From: Candidatus Dependentiae bacterium
GTDB lineage: Bacteria > Babelota > Babeliae > Babelales > Vermiphilaceae
DNA length: 64,000 nucleotides
Direction of reading: 5' to 3'
Assembly (NCBI GenBank): GCA_026389015.1
Contig: JAPLIR010000016.1
Location: forward strand, 25,358 to 89,357
Below the pieces are notes generated by a model. The model ran no database searches. It saw only the letters and a program-made list of their open reading frames with translations, and was not told the origin of the DNA. Of this stretch, positions 53,170 through 62,304 are shown one piece after another. Within the stretch, counting starts at the first letter, position 1; the number at the start of each line of letters is the position of its first letter. A program made the position numbers and the translations under genes.

Positions 53170-53442
53170 TTACTCGTTATTTGAAGGCTCGGTAGAGGAA
53201 GCTTCTTCTCGTGGTTGACGAGCTTCTGCTGCTTTACGAACTTCTACACGTTTAAGCGTACGTTCTAACTTAGTTGTTACAACTTTAACGCCTTTATAAA
53301 AGCCGCATTCTTTGCAGGCTTGGTGAGGCAAGTTAGGTGCTTGACAATTAGCACAAGCGCCAAATGATTTAACTTCTACACCCTTATTTGCAAAACGCGA
53401 ATCTCGACGAGCTCGACTGCGTTTTCGTTTTGGTACTGGCAT
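53170..53442 (-). CDS. rpmF: 50S ribosomal protein L32 with extended C-terminus
   Basis: The product (90 residues from the chosen Met) starts MPVPKRKRSRARRDSRFA and has a zinc ribbon in CANCQAPNLPHQACKECG. L32 is usually about 56-60 residues; here about 30 extra residues (RKAAEARQPREEASSTEPS and following) extend the C-terminus. GGAG six bases before the Met at 53442 favours this start over the upstream one. It precedes plsX. Confidence 0.9.
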   Translation of the reverse strand: MPVPKRKRSRARRDSRFANKGVEVKSFGACANCQAPNLPHQACKECGFYKGVKVVTTKLERTLKRVEVRKAAEARQPREEASSTEPSNNE

Positions 53443-53560
53443 GACAATCTCCAAACTGGATCAAAAATATTTAACTAATATACAATCTGAAATTCAATCT
53501 TTATATCTACGAATAGGATATCGAATTAATGTATAAGATTTTAGCAAAAATAGCAAAAAA

Positions 53561-54697
53561 TTATAGACTTTTCCACATCCCCATAAAGTTTTGGTTCACC
53601 CGACCCTCTAACTGTAAATTAAACAATAAGGCATGCAATGTGGCACTATCCAAACCTGTGTCTACAGCCAAATCATCAGTAGAGCAAGGCACAGCGCATA
53701 TACGAAGAATGAGACCTTGTGGACTATCATCAATCTCTTCTTGGATTATAAGCTGCTGAGGTGACTTTGCTTGTACCTGAGGTTTAGCTGCTTTCTCATC
53801 TGGAGCCACTACTATATGCCCAAACTCCTGCAGAACATCGTACGCCGACGTCACAAGCTTTGCCCCTTGGGCAATTAACGCATGACACCCGGCGCTCAGA
53901 GGGTCATTAATAGGTCCAGGGACAGCAAAAACATCTCGACCTTGATCTAAGGCAAAACGCGCGGTGATAAGCGCACCACTTTTTGCTGCCGCTTGAATAA
54001 CAATAGAGCCACGACTCAACCCGGCAATAATGCGATTACGTTCAGGAAAGTTCCACGCAAACGCCTCTGTTTCCAGGGGAAATGCACTCACCACGGCACC
54101 ACCATGCACCAAAACATCACTAAATAATTTCCTATTGGACGTTGGATAAGGCCTCAATAATCCAGACCCCAATACCACCACGGTTGAGCCTCCAGCATTG
54201 ATAGTTGCCCGATGCGCCATGCTATCGGCACCCAAAGCTCCGCCACTGATAATCGCATAATGATACTTCACCAAGACTGGGATCAGATGCTCAATGACAT
54301 GCTGACCATACTGATTAGCCTTACGAGACCCCACCAAAGCAACCGCTTTTTGAGCATCAGAGGGCAATATGCCCTGCCAATATAATACCGGCGGCAACAT
54401 ATGAATGTTTTTTAACGATGCGGGATATTCTGGGCACACAATTGTTGCCCATTGAATGTTATGCTGAGCTATGAGCGCAAGCTCACGTGCCAACAATTTA
54501 GTGTCCGCAAGACCAGCAAAAATTTTTGATGCCATTACGGAAGTCAACCCAAATGATGTCCGCAGTTGAGCTTCAGACATAGTATAAATATCAGAAAGCT
54601 CGATCGATTCTGGCTTGCTGGTTAACGTCATAGCCATTGTAGCGGCGCCAACACCATCTATGAGAGAAAGGTGTAATATAATGTGTGCATTATTCAT
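53561..54697 (-). CDS. dprA: DNA-processing protein DprA
   Basis: About 378 residues: an N-terminal SAM-like HhH region (LIDGVGAATMAM), the Rossmann core ALVGSRKANQYG, ISGGALGADSMAH, VVLGSGLLRPYP, FAWNFPERNRIIAGLSRGSIV and VFAVPGPINDP, then a C-terminal winged helix. It loads RecA on incoming single-stranded DNA during natural transformation and can act in recombination in non-competent species. The longer frame to 54736 begins inside the gyrA terminator, so the Met at 54697 is preferred; no strong Shine-Dalgarno is visible for either. Confidence 0.9.
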   Translation of the reverse strand: MNNAHIILHLSLIDGVGAATMAMTLTSKPESIELSDIYTMSEAQLRTSFGLTSVMASKIFAGLADTKLLARELALIAQHNIQWATIVCPEYPASLKNIHMLPPVLYWQGILPSDAQKAVALVGSRKANQYGQHVIEHLIPVLVKYHYAIISGGALGADSMAHRATINAGGSTVVVLGSGLLRPYPTSNRKLFSDVLVHGGAVVSAFPLETEAFAWNFPERNRIIAGLSRGSIVIQAAAKSGALITARFALDQGRDVFAVPGPINDPLSAGCHALIAQGAKLVTSAYDVLQEFGHIVVAPDEKAAKPQVQAKSPQQLIIQEEIDDSPQGLILRICAVPCSTDDLAVDTGLDSATLHALLFNLQLEGRVNQNFMGMWKSL

Positions 54698-54712
54698 AGG
54701 AAAATTCTCAAT

Positions 54713-54756
54713 AAAAAAGCACGCGAGGATAAACATTGCTGCTTACCCTCGCGTGC
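54713..54756 (-). terminator. Terminator of gyrA
   Basis: On the minus strand GCACGCGAGG (54747-54756) and CCTCGCGTGC (54719-54728) form a perfect 10-bp stem followed by a six-T run (54713-54718). It separates gyrA from dprA. Confidence 0.85.
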
Positions 54757-54777
54757 TTTATACTTTTTTTGGTACTT

Positions 54778-57435
54778 TTAAAATTCTAAAATCTCATCAT
54801 CTGATGACGGATCACCAATTGGTTCACTACCAAAATCCTCTTCATCATCAACCTGAGCAACATGCTCCTGGAATACGGCAAAATCATCTTCACCGTACGC
54901 AGCGCTCATCATCATAGCATCAGTTGATTGGCCATCGAGTCTGAGTGCTGGCTTAATACCGCCACTCACATCGCTGCCACCTTCTTCGTGAGCTTCTTCT
55001 TCAAAAGCAACGACTGAAGATAGTTTTTGGCCTTCATCTAATCTAATTAAACGAACACCCTTAGCTTGACGACCCATGGTACGAATTTCTGATGGAGCTA
55101 AACGAATAATCTTACCAGCCATGTCAATCAACAGGAGGTTTGAATTTTCGTACACCATCGCAAGACCAATTACACGGCCGTTACGAGAATCGGTTGGAAT
55201 GGTTCTTACACCAACACCACCGCGGTGCGCAACTCTAAAGTCAACAACCGCAACACGCTTACCGTATCCGTTTTCTGTTGCAAAGAGAATGTCGCCACCA
55301 TCGGAAATAACTTCCATGCCAACAACATAATCGCCTTTGCGTAAACGCATACCAATAACACCCGCTGCTTGACGACCCATAGAACGGACTTCGTCTTCTT
55401 TAAAGCGAATACCTTGGCCCTTTGCTGTCGCGATTACAATTGAATCTTGACCAGTGCTCACCGCACAGAAAATTAATTCGTCATCTTCTTTGAGTGTTGT
55501 TGCTCGAATACCGGTTGCACGAACTTTAGCAAATGCCATAGCGTCCGTACGTTTGATGATACCTTTTTTGGTAAGCATAACGATAAACTTGTTTTCCATG
55601 TCACGCATACATAACAACTTAACTACTTTTTCATTAGGTTGTAGTGGCAACAAGTTAATAACTGCACGTCCCTTAGCGGTACGTGAAGCTTCTGGCACTT
55701 CAAACACGTTCAACGTATAAATACGACCAAGATTAGTGAAGAACAAGAGTTCATCATGTGTTTTTGCAACGAATAAATCTTCTACAACATCGTCAGTGCC
55801 TTCCAAGGTGGTCATACCCATCTTACCTTTACCACCACGGTGTTGAACACCATAGGTAGCAAGTCCGACACGTTTAATGTAACCCTTCATGGTCAATGTC
55901 ACGACAACTTCTTCGTCAGGAATCAAATCCGCTTCAGTCATAATATCGATAGCGCCTTCAATTTTCGTGCGGCGCGCATCAGCATAACCTTCTTTAATTT
56001 CTTGCAACTCTTTAACAATCTCTTGTTTTAAAATTGCTGCGTTTTCAATAATCGATTTGAGATACGCAATAGTCTTTTTCAACTCTTCCATCTCAGCATA
56101 AATTTTTTCTTGCTCCATGCCGGTCAGACGTTGCAAGCGCATTTCCAAAATTGCTTTGCCTTGTTCGGCTGTGAGCAAGAATCGCTTATTTAATTTAGTA
56201 ATAGCTTCGTCAACGGTCTTACATGCTTTAATCATTACAATGACTTCGTCAATGCTTTGCAACGCAATAATAAAACCAGCTAGAATATGTTCGCGACCTT
56301 GAGCTTTATTAAGATCATACACGGTGCGCTTATAAATAACTTGCTGTCTGTGAAATAAGAATTCGTCAATCAACTGACGTAGTGAGAATACCAACGGACG
56401 GTTGTCAAGTAAGCCCAACATCAAAATAGAAACTGATGTTTGCAAGCTTGTGTGCTTATACAATTGATTCAACGTCACTTGCGGAATTTCGCCACGTTTA
56501 AGTTCAATAACTAAGCGAATACCTTTTTTGTCCGATTCGTCACGAATATTACTAATACCATCGATAATTTTTTCTTTTACCAATTCAGCGATTTTGATGG
56601 TCAATTCAGCTTTATTAACTTGATACGGCAGCTCGGTGATAACAAGCGAAGTACCTTTTTTGGTTTCTTCCATCTCGACTACACCACGCAAAATCACGTT
56701 ACCGCGACCAGTTCTGTAGGCTTTAACGATCCCTGCACGGCCACAAATAACGCCACCGGTTGGAAAATCTGGCGCTGGAACTAATGCAAACAGTTCATCA
56801 TCAGAAAGCTCTTCGTTTTCAAGCAATGCTAAACATGCATTGACAATTTCACCTAAATTGTGGGGAGGAATAGAAGTCGCCATACCAACCGCAATACCAG
56901 CCGTACCGTTAATTAAAAGATGCGGTAGCTTGCTTGGCAAAACAACGGGCTCAATAGTCGATTCATCAAAGTTAGGAACAAACTGAACGGTATCTTTTTC
57001 AAGATCGGCTAAAATTTCTTGAGAAATTTTTGTCATACGAACTTCGGTATAACGCATTGCTGCTGCATTGTCACCGTCAACCGAACCCCAGTTACCTTGA
57101 CCATCTAATAATGGATAGCGCTTGGAGAACTCTTGCACCATGCCAACCATAGTGTTGTAAACTGCTTGGTCACCATGTGGATGGTACTTACCAAGCACTT
57201 CACCCACTACGCGTACAGATTTGTGATACGACTTATTGTAGGTAAAGCCAAGTTGATGCATGGTGTATAACACACGGCGATGCACCGGTTTTAATCCATC
57301 GCGGATATCGGGCAAAGCACGACTAACCACCACAGACATTGCGTAATCAAGAAAGGACCCTTTGAGCTCTTCCTCAATCAAAATGGGCTTCAACCGATTT
57401 TTAATAATTTTGTCTTGATTGTTAGGGGATTCCAT
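54778..57435 (-). CDS. gyrA: DNA gyrase subunit A
   Basis: The 885-residue product has the breakage-reunion domain with the catalytic Tyr in AAAMRYTEVRM, and the C-terminal DNA-wrapping domain with GyrA-box repeats (QHRGGKGKMG, GRQAAGVIGMRL). The quinolone-contact positions, Ser83 and Asp87 in E. coli, are Gln90 and Asn94 here (HPHGDQAVYNTM). An acidic C-terminal tail (DDEEDFGSEPIGDPSSDDE) is present, as in enterobacterial enzymes that use it to modulate supercoiling. It introduces negative supercoils with GyrB, which is not in the window. Confidence 0.95.
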   Translation of the reverse strand: MESPNNQDKIIKNRLKPILIEEELKGSFLDYAMSVVVSRALPDIRDGLKPVHRRVLYTMHQLGFTYNKSYHKSVRVVGEVLGKYHPHGDQAVYNTMVGMVQEFSKRYPLLDGQGNWGSVDGDNAAAMRYTEVRMTKISQEILADLEKDTVQFVPNFDESTIEPVVLPSKLPHLLINGTAGIAVGMATSIPPHNLGEIVNACLALLENEELSDDELFALVPAPDFPTGGVICGRAGIVKAYRTGRGNVILRGVVEMEETKKGTSLVITELPYQVNKAELTIKIAELVKEKIIDGISNIRDESDKKGIRLVIELKRGEIPQVTLNQLYKHTSLQTSVSILMLGLLDNRPLVFSLRQLIDEFLFHRQQVIYKRTVYDLNKAQGREHILAGFIIALQSIDEVIVMIKACKTVDEAITKLNKRFLLTAEQGKAILEMRLQRLTGMEQEKIYAEMEELKKTIAYLKSIIENAAILKQEIVKELQEIKEGYADARRTKIEGAIDIMTEADLIPDEEVVVTLTMKGYIKRVGLATYGVQHRGGKGKMGMTTLEGTDDVVEDLFVAKTHDELLFFTNLGRIYTLNVFEVPEASRTAKGRAVINLLPLQPNEKVVKLLCMRDMENKFIVMLTKKGIIKRTDAMAFAKVRATGIRATTLKEDDELIFCAVSTGQDSIVIATAKGQGIRFKEDEVRSMGRQAAGVIGMRLRKGDYVVGMEVISDGGDILFATENGYGKRVAVVDFRVAHRGGVGVRTIPTDSRNGRVIGLAMVYENSNLLLIDMAGKIIRLAPSEIRTMGRQAKGVRLIRLDEGQKLSSVVAFEEEAHEEGGSDVSGGIKPALRLDGQSTDAMMMSAAYGEDDFAVFQEHVAQVDDEEDFGSEPIGDPSSDDEILEF

Positions 57436-57550
57436 ACCGAAAAATTCCTTTTATAATCTATTTATTTACACGAGAAATAGTATGCCTGAACTATGATACA
57501 ATGGATAGCAAAATAAGACAAGAACCGCCACAAAAAACTAACGACAACTA

Positions 57551-58093
57551 TCACGCAGCACGCTCCAAATATTGCACGATTCGTCTTCTATTAAAAAACT
57601 GAGCGAGCTCAAGAGCATTTTTTCCATAATTATTTTTAATAAGAGGATTAGCCTTAGCAGCACAAAGTAATTGTACAATTTCAAAAGTTCCTGAATGCTG
57701 ACACGCCGATGCAAGAGGTGTATACCCTTCCCCATCTTTTTTGTTAGGATCAACTTTTGTAACCAGTATTTTTTGCACTAAATCTTTATCTTTTTGTATA
57801 ACCGCTTCCATGAGATCTGCACTTGAAAATTTGGGGAAATTATATTTCGTTTCCTCGTCTGAATCTCCAAACAATTCATCAAGATTATCTATCGAACGCG
57901 CGCGATCTAAATCTTCCATCTCACTGTTATATTCATTCAAATAAAACTCTTCAAAATTCGAATCATATTCCCGCCAAAATTTTTCTATTTTATCACATTG
58001 AGAAAGTTTTCTGCCACCAGACTGCATCGCGCAGCAATCAAAAATGGCAAAACCAAGCAACACTATCATTACAAAACGATTCCAACTATTCAT
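57551..58093 (-). CDS. Secreted ankyrin-repeat protein
   Basis: The 180-residue product has signal peptide MNSWNRFVMIVLLGFAIFDC, an acidic middle (EYNSEMEDLDRARSIDNLDE) and about three ankyrin units at the C-terminus (KDLVQKILVTKVDPNKKDGE, GYTPLASACQHSGTFEIVQL, ANPLIKNNYGKNALELAQFF). It lies 53 bases downstream of a second ankyrin gene on the same strand. Ankyrin repeats bind proteins; the secretion signal points to a periplasmic or exported role. Confidence 0.8.
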   Translation of the reverse strand: MNSWNRFVMIVLLGFAIFDCCAMQSGGRKLSQCDKIEKFWREYDSNFEEFYLNEYNSEMEDLDRARSIDNLDELFGDSDEETKYNFPKFSSADLMEAVIQKDKDLVQKILVTKVDPNKKDGEGYTPLASACQHSGTFEIVQLLCAAKANPLIKNNYGKNALELAQFFNRRRIVQYLERAA

Positions 58094-58145
58094 AATGATT
58101 CCCCTAGGTCACAAAAATAAAAACTTTTACAACTCAGCACTCGTA

Positions 58146-58835
58146 TTAGTCCAAATCAAAACCATCTCGCTCAAAGAGCTTTAATATGTTTTCGCGGGAA
58201 GAAAAATCTGCCGCTGTCTGACCCGATGAATTCATCGCACTTTTATCAGCGCCTGCATCTAAAAGCGCGGAAACAACAGACGCCATTTTGTATTTTGATA
58301 CCACCATATGCACATACAAAGGCGAGTTGCCTTCATTGGTAGCCATATTAGGGTCGGCACGATGCCTCAATAAACACTGAGCAGCTTCATCTTGTTGCGA
58401 TAAAATCGCCAGGAGCAACGGTGTGTGACCATCATTATTGCGCGTATCCACCCGAGCTCCAGCATTAACCAAAACATCTATCAACTCAGGATCTCCCATT
58501 TTAGCAGCAACCATAACAGGTGAAAAACCATACTTATCTTGTGCATTGGGATCAGCTTTGCACTCAAGCAAAATTTTTACCTTCGGTACATCCCCCTTAA
58601 AAACCGCGCAGACAAGAGGTGTATACTCTCCTTGCATTAATTCATCAATACCCGCTTGATTCACTTGCACTATGCTTTTAAATTCCTTGGGATCCGAATA
58701 AAAAAGAGCCCTCTCGATTTTTTGTAACGCACGAGATTTTAAATCAGAATCAGCATGAAAATCGATAGGAGCAACATCCATTGCAACGACTGAATACACA
58801 CTCAATAACATTATAAAAACAAACTGCAATTTCAT
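58146..58835 (-). CDS. Secreted ankyrin-repeat protein
   Basis: The 229-residue product has signal peptide MKLQFVFIMLLSVYSVVAMD followed by about five ankyrin repeats (EYTPLVCAVFKGDVPKVKIL, YGFSPVMVAAKMGDPELIDV, DGHTPLLLAILSQQDEAAQC, EGNSPLYVHMVVSKYKMASV and SSGQTAADF). It forms a pair with the downstream ankyrin gene. Apart from the signal it consists almost wholly of repeats, so it is a pure binding scaffold. Confidence 0.85.
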   Translation of the reverse strand: MKLQFVFIMLLSVYSVVAMDVAPIDFHADSDLKSRALQKIERALFYSDPKEFKSIVQVNQAGIDELMQGEYTPLVCAVFKGDVPKVKILLECKADPNAQDKYGFSPVMVAAKMGDPELIDVLVNAGARVDTRNNDGHTPLLLAILSQQDEAAQCLLRHRADPNMATNEGNSPLYVHMVVSKYKMASVVSALLDAGADKSAMNSSGQTAADFSSRENILKLFERDGFDLD

Positions 58836-58980
58836 ACTAAAATATCTCCCGCTAGCATTATAATCTCAAACTTTTCATATCAAGTAGTATCAATAATTTC
58901 GTACATTTTACAAGTGATTGGAATTCTCTTAGACTTGATATTCAATAACAGCCCTTTATAACTATTAATAGCAAGAAATT

Positions 58981-60801
58981 ATGGATATAAAAAAAATAAA
59001 TTTAAGCACCTTCACCCCCGACAAAGTTCGCAATTTTTCCATTATTGCCCACATCGACCACGGCAAATCAACCCTTGCCGATCGACTTTTGGAAGTAACA
59101 GGAACCTTATCCAATCGTAATAAAAACGAACAATTTTTAGACAAACTACAAGTGGAAAAAGAACGCGGCATTACCGTTAAAGCGCAAACTGCCACTATGT
59201 TTTATGACTATCAAGGGCAAACCTATCTCTTAAACTTGATTGATACTCCGGGCCACGTTGACTTTAGTTACGAAGTATCTCGCTCGCTCTACGCATGCCA
59301 AGGAGCACTTCTCTTAGTTGATGCATCCCAAGGTGTCGAAGCCCAAACCATGGCAAACTTCTTCCTTGCTTTTGACCAAGATCTAACCATTGTGCCTATC
59401 ATTAATAAAGTTGATATGGCTGCCGCAGACCCTGACCGCGTCGCACTACAAATACAAAGCTTATTTGATTTTGACCCCAAAGAATGCATTCGTGCGTCGG
59501 GAAAATCGGGCATTGGTATTAATGATATTCTCGATGCCATTGTCACCCGCATGCCATCCCCAAAATGTAATCCAACCAAAACACTCAAAGCATTATTATT
59601 CGACTCATGGTTTGATGAATATCGCGGTGTTATTTGCTTGATAGCAATTCAAGATGGCCATATTAAAAAAGGCGATGTTATTAACCTTGCACAAGCTGAT
59701 TCCACCTACGAAGTGTTGGAAATTGGCCTTATGTACCCTGAGCTCACACCCATGGACGGGCTCTATTCCGGACAAGTGGGTTATTTGATCACCGGCATGA
59801 AAACGGTAAAAGAAGCGCGCGTGGGCGACACTATATTCTTGCACAAAAAACCTGTGGAACCTTTTCCAGGATTTAAACCAGCTAAGCCCATGGTGTTTGC
59901 CGGAATCTATCCTGTAGACAGCGAAGAATTTGAACCGCTCCGCGATGCTATTGAAAAATTACTATTAACCGATGCCAGCGTTACCGTAGAAAAGAAAACC
60001 TCTATGGCGCTCGGACTTGGATTCCGTTGCGGATTTTTAGGCCTATTGCACATGGATGTGTTCAAACAACGCTTGGAACAAGAATACGGCCTATCGGTAA
60101 TCGCTACTGCACCAAGCGTGCTGTATAAAGTTAAAATGAAATACACGGGCGAGATGGTTAACCTTGAAAGTCCTTCTGATTTTCCTGAACCACAAGCAAT
60201 TGACGAAGTATACGAGCCAATAATTAATGCCACAATTATTGTGCCAAGCCAATATTTAGGCAACATTATTAATCTATGTGAAGAAAAACGTGGCATTCAA
60301 AAAGATATGACCTACATGGATGAACTACGCGTTATATTAAAATACAAGCTCCCACTCAACGAAGTTGCCACTGATTTTTATGACCAACTCAAATCGGTCA
60401 GTTCCGGTTATGCAAGCTTTGATTACGAAGAAGCTGGCTACGAAGCTGCCAACTTGGTCAAAATGGACATTCTCTTGAATGGCAAATCAGTTGACGCTCT
60501 ATCGATCGTTATCCACGAAGATAAAGCATATTACGTTGGCCGCGACCTTGTGGACAAGTTACGTGAAGTTATCCCAAGACAACTGTTTCAAGTTATTATT
60601 CAAGCGGCAATCGGCGCAAAAATCCTTGCTCGAGAAACTGTTGCCCCACTGCGCAAAGACGTAACCGCAAAATGTTACGGTGGCGATATTAGTCGTAAAC
60701 GTAAATTGCTTGAGAAGCAAAAAGAAGGTAAAAAGCGCATGAAGCAAGTGGGCAACGTTGAAGTTCCACAAGAAGCCTTCTTGACGATTTTAAAAAGATA
60801 G
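58981..60801 (+). CDS. lepA: Elongation factor 4 (LepA)
   Basis: The 606-residue GTPase has G1 AHIDHGKSTLADRLLE, G2 RGITVKAQTA, G3 DTPGHVDFSYEVSR, G4 IINKVDM and G5 ASGKSGIGI, then domains II, III, V and the unique C-terminal domain ending KKRMKQVGNVEVPQEAFL. It back-translocates or assists ribosome biogenesis and stress recovery. It stands alone on the plus strand, opposite the ankyrin pair. No strong Shine-Dalgarno precedes the ATG. Confidence 0.95.
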   Translation: MDIKKINLSTFTPDKVRNFSIIAHIDHGKSTLADRLLEVTGTLSNRNKNEQFLDKLQVEKERGITVKAQTATMFYDYQGQTYLLNLIDTPGHVDFSYEVSRSLYACQGALLLVDASQGVEAQTMANFFLAFDQDLTIVPIINKVDMAAADPDRVALQIQSLFDFDPKECIRASGKSGIGINDILDAIVTRMPSPKCNPTKTLKALLFDSWFDEYRGVICLIAIQDGHIKKGDVINLAQADSTYEVLEIGLMYPELTPMDGLYSGQVGYLITGMKTVKEARVGDTIFLHKKPVEPFPGFKPAKPMVFAGIYPVDSEEFEPLRDAIEKLLLTDASVTVEKKTSMALGLGFRCGFLGLLHMDVFKQRLEQEYGLSVIATAPSVLYKVKMKYTGEMVNLESPSDFPEPQAIDEVYEPIINATIIVPSQYLGNIINLCEEKRGIQKDMTYMDELRVILKYKLPLNEVATDFYDQLKSVSSGYASFDYEEAGYEAANLVKMDILLNGKSVDALSIVIHEDKAYYVGRDLVDKLREVIPRQLFQVIIQAAIGAKILARETVAPLRKDVTAKCYGGDISRKRKLLEKQKEGKKRMKQVGNVEVPQEAFLTILKR

Positions 60802-60817
60802 CGCTACTCACTGGGAG

Positions 60818-60847
60818 GCAAAGTATCGTATTTGCAATCTCTTTTTT
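60818..60847 (+). terminator. Weak terminator after lepA
   Basis: GCAAA/TTTGC at 60818-60835 around GTATCGTA, followed six bases later by a six-T run. Short stem, so tentative. Confidence 0.35.
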
Positions 60848-60918
60848 AATAGAGCGTTTCGATACATGCTTCCCTTATTATTTTGTTCTAGCTTCTAATA
60901 TGTTTGCATTCTTTTTTC

Positions 60919-61136
60919 GGCCTCCGGCCTGGGGAAGGCGGTTTTCTTGCAAAAACCCCTTCCAACCCCATGCACCAAAGGTCACCTTTGGAATCCCCAA
61001 CTCGGCATAACCGCGCACCTCCGCCCTGATAACAGGGCTATATTTCCAGCCTTCGCACAAGGCTTCCTCCTTCGCTAGTCCATGCCTAGTGATCTTGATG
61101 ATCACTATTGTCGGCTTGGCTAGCTACGGTGGACAA
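60919..61136. other. Dense array of short hairpins, non-coding
   Basis: Six or more stem-loops follow one another: GGCC-TCC-GGCC (60919-60929); GGAAGG/CCTTCC with inner GGTTTT/AAAACC (60933-60963); CCAAAGG-TCA-CCTTTGG (60975-60991); GCCCTG-ATAA-CAGGGC (61023-61038); AGCCTT/AAGGCT (61048-61064); TAGTGATC/GATCACTA (61087-61107); TTGTC/GACAA (61109-61136). The region is more GC-rich than its surroundings. The frames through it are judged accidental. It could be a structured RNA or REP-like repeat; the rest of 60848-61348 shows nothing else clear. Confidence 0.55.
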
Positions 61137-61348
61137 GACGGTGGACGCAGCAGGGAAGTCGGCGGGAGAATATTTTCTTTTAAATTCAAAGTTTTTAATG
61201 CGTAAGCCCTGCAACCCCATCGTGCAATCCGTATACACCAGCCAGGGATAAATTCCATATACCCCAGACAAAACCTTCTCATAATCACATTTCTGCGACA
61301 AAATGAGGCCATTTTTCAGGTTAAACCTACACATTTTTGCCAAAACCA

Positions 61349-61393
61349 TTGCATTTTTACCCCCCCCCCCCCTGATATTATTTCAAATAGAGA
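61349..61393 (+). promoter_or_regulatory. Promoter with a 13-C tract in its spacer
   Basis: TTGCAT (61349-61354) and TATTAT (61376-61381) are separated by 21 bases that include 13 consecutive C (61360-61372). The -10 region and flank are identical over 22 bases to the promoter at 46797-46818, where the spacer is 18 bases. Slippage by three C would restore that spacing. Confidence 0.6.
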
Positions 61394-61467
61394 ATATTTC
61401 TCTATGATTACTTGCATAGTGAAGGTATTATTTTTTTATTAACCAAATACAAAAAGGAGTGATGAAT

Positions 61468-61851
61468 ATGAAGAAACAATTATTAATTTTATTCTTGACA
61501 GGTGGGATATTGTGCCCACTAAATACTGAGAGTTATGGCTTCCCACTTCCAGGAACCTATAATGACGCCTTATCAATTGTTCCTGTGTGTGTTTACAATC
61601 CTCAAGAACTATCTATTGCTATAAATGGTGGGCCGGACAAGTGGGGATACCGTGAACCAGCGTGGTTTTCGGACTCTGTAAGAAATCTTCCTGTGTGGTG
61701 GCAGCAAGCACTATATGGAGTAGCCATTATCAGAGGATTTTCATGGGCAGCTGATTATATTAAAGCTCTTAGCGGATTAACAGACATCCAATGCTATCAA
61801 GGAATTATGATAGCAGCAGGAAGCTATAATGATATATGCCCTTACATTTAA
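61468..61851 (+). CDS. Small secreted protein, unknown function
   Basis: The 127-residue product has signal peptide MKKQLLILFLTGGILCPLN, then SYGFPLPGTYNDALSIVP, KWGYREPAWFSDSVR and IRGFSWAADYIKALSG. It is Trp- and Tyr-rich with three or four Cys (CVY, CYQG, CPYI). No family is recognised. The Met at 61468 is eight bases from AAGGAG and preferred over a GTG at 61459 or ATG at 61462. It is expressed from the poly-C promoter, followed 59 bases later by another small secreted protein gene. Confidence 0.6.
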   Translation: MKKQLLILFLTGGILCPLNTESYGFPLPGTYNDALSIVPVCVYNPQELSIAINGGPDKWGYREPAWFSDSVRNLPVWWQQALYGVAIIRGFSWAADYIKALSGLTDIQCYQGIMIAAGSYNDICPYI

Positions 61852-61910
61852 TATTAGTGAAGATATATAACTTTTATAAATATTATTTTACCTAAAAAAG
61901 GAGTTTTACA

Positions 61911-62267
61911 ATGAAATTAACAGTATATACATGGTTTGCATTATTAATAGCTGGGAATACTACCATAATACAAACTCAAGCAGCACCACAACCAACAGCT
62001 ACTACTAGTAATGCAGAAAAGATCAGTCAAGAGCTAAAAGAACTGAGAAAATCTATTAGTCAAAACGAAATTAAAGTGAGCCCTGAAGATCAGGCTGAAC
62101 TAAAAAAATCATCTACAGAAGGTTTAGCTCTTCTGGAAAGTTGCAATAAGCTTTCTGGCGATGCAAAAAAAACATGTGAAAATAAAGCCAAAGCTCATGC
62201 TGAAAAAATAGTAGGAATGCATAAGAAAGCATACGAAAAGGCAAAGACAAGGATGACTGCAAAGTAA
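61911..62267 (+). CDS. Small secreted helical protein, unknown function
   Basis: The 118-residue product has signal peptide MKLTVYTWFALLIAGNTT with likely cleavage after TQA, then an all-helical, charged remainder (EKISQELKELRKSISQ, LLESCNKLSGDAKKTCENKA, IVGMHKKAYEKAKT). Two Cys (about residues 79 and 91) could form a hairpin disulfide. It is probably a periplasmic or exported coiled-coil protein. AAAAAGGAG is seven bases upstream; likely co-transcribed with the preceding gene. Confidence 0.65.
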   Translation: MKLTVYTWFALLIAGNTTIIQTQAAPQPTATTSNAEKISQELKELRKSISQNEIKVSPEDQAELKKSSTEGLALLESCNKLSGDAKKTCENKAKAHAEKIVGMHKKAYEKAKTRMTAK

Positions 62268-62304
62268 AAATAGTATTAAAGTACATTAAATGATTTCAAA
62301 AATC

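Noticed and set aside
60878..61349. Two minus-strand frames (60878-61105 and 61086-61349)
   Set aside because: They run through a series of perfect hairpins and GC-rich repeats; no signal, motif or Shine-Dalgarno supports them. Kept as a non-coding structured region.
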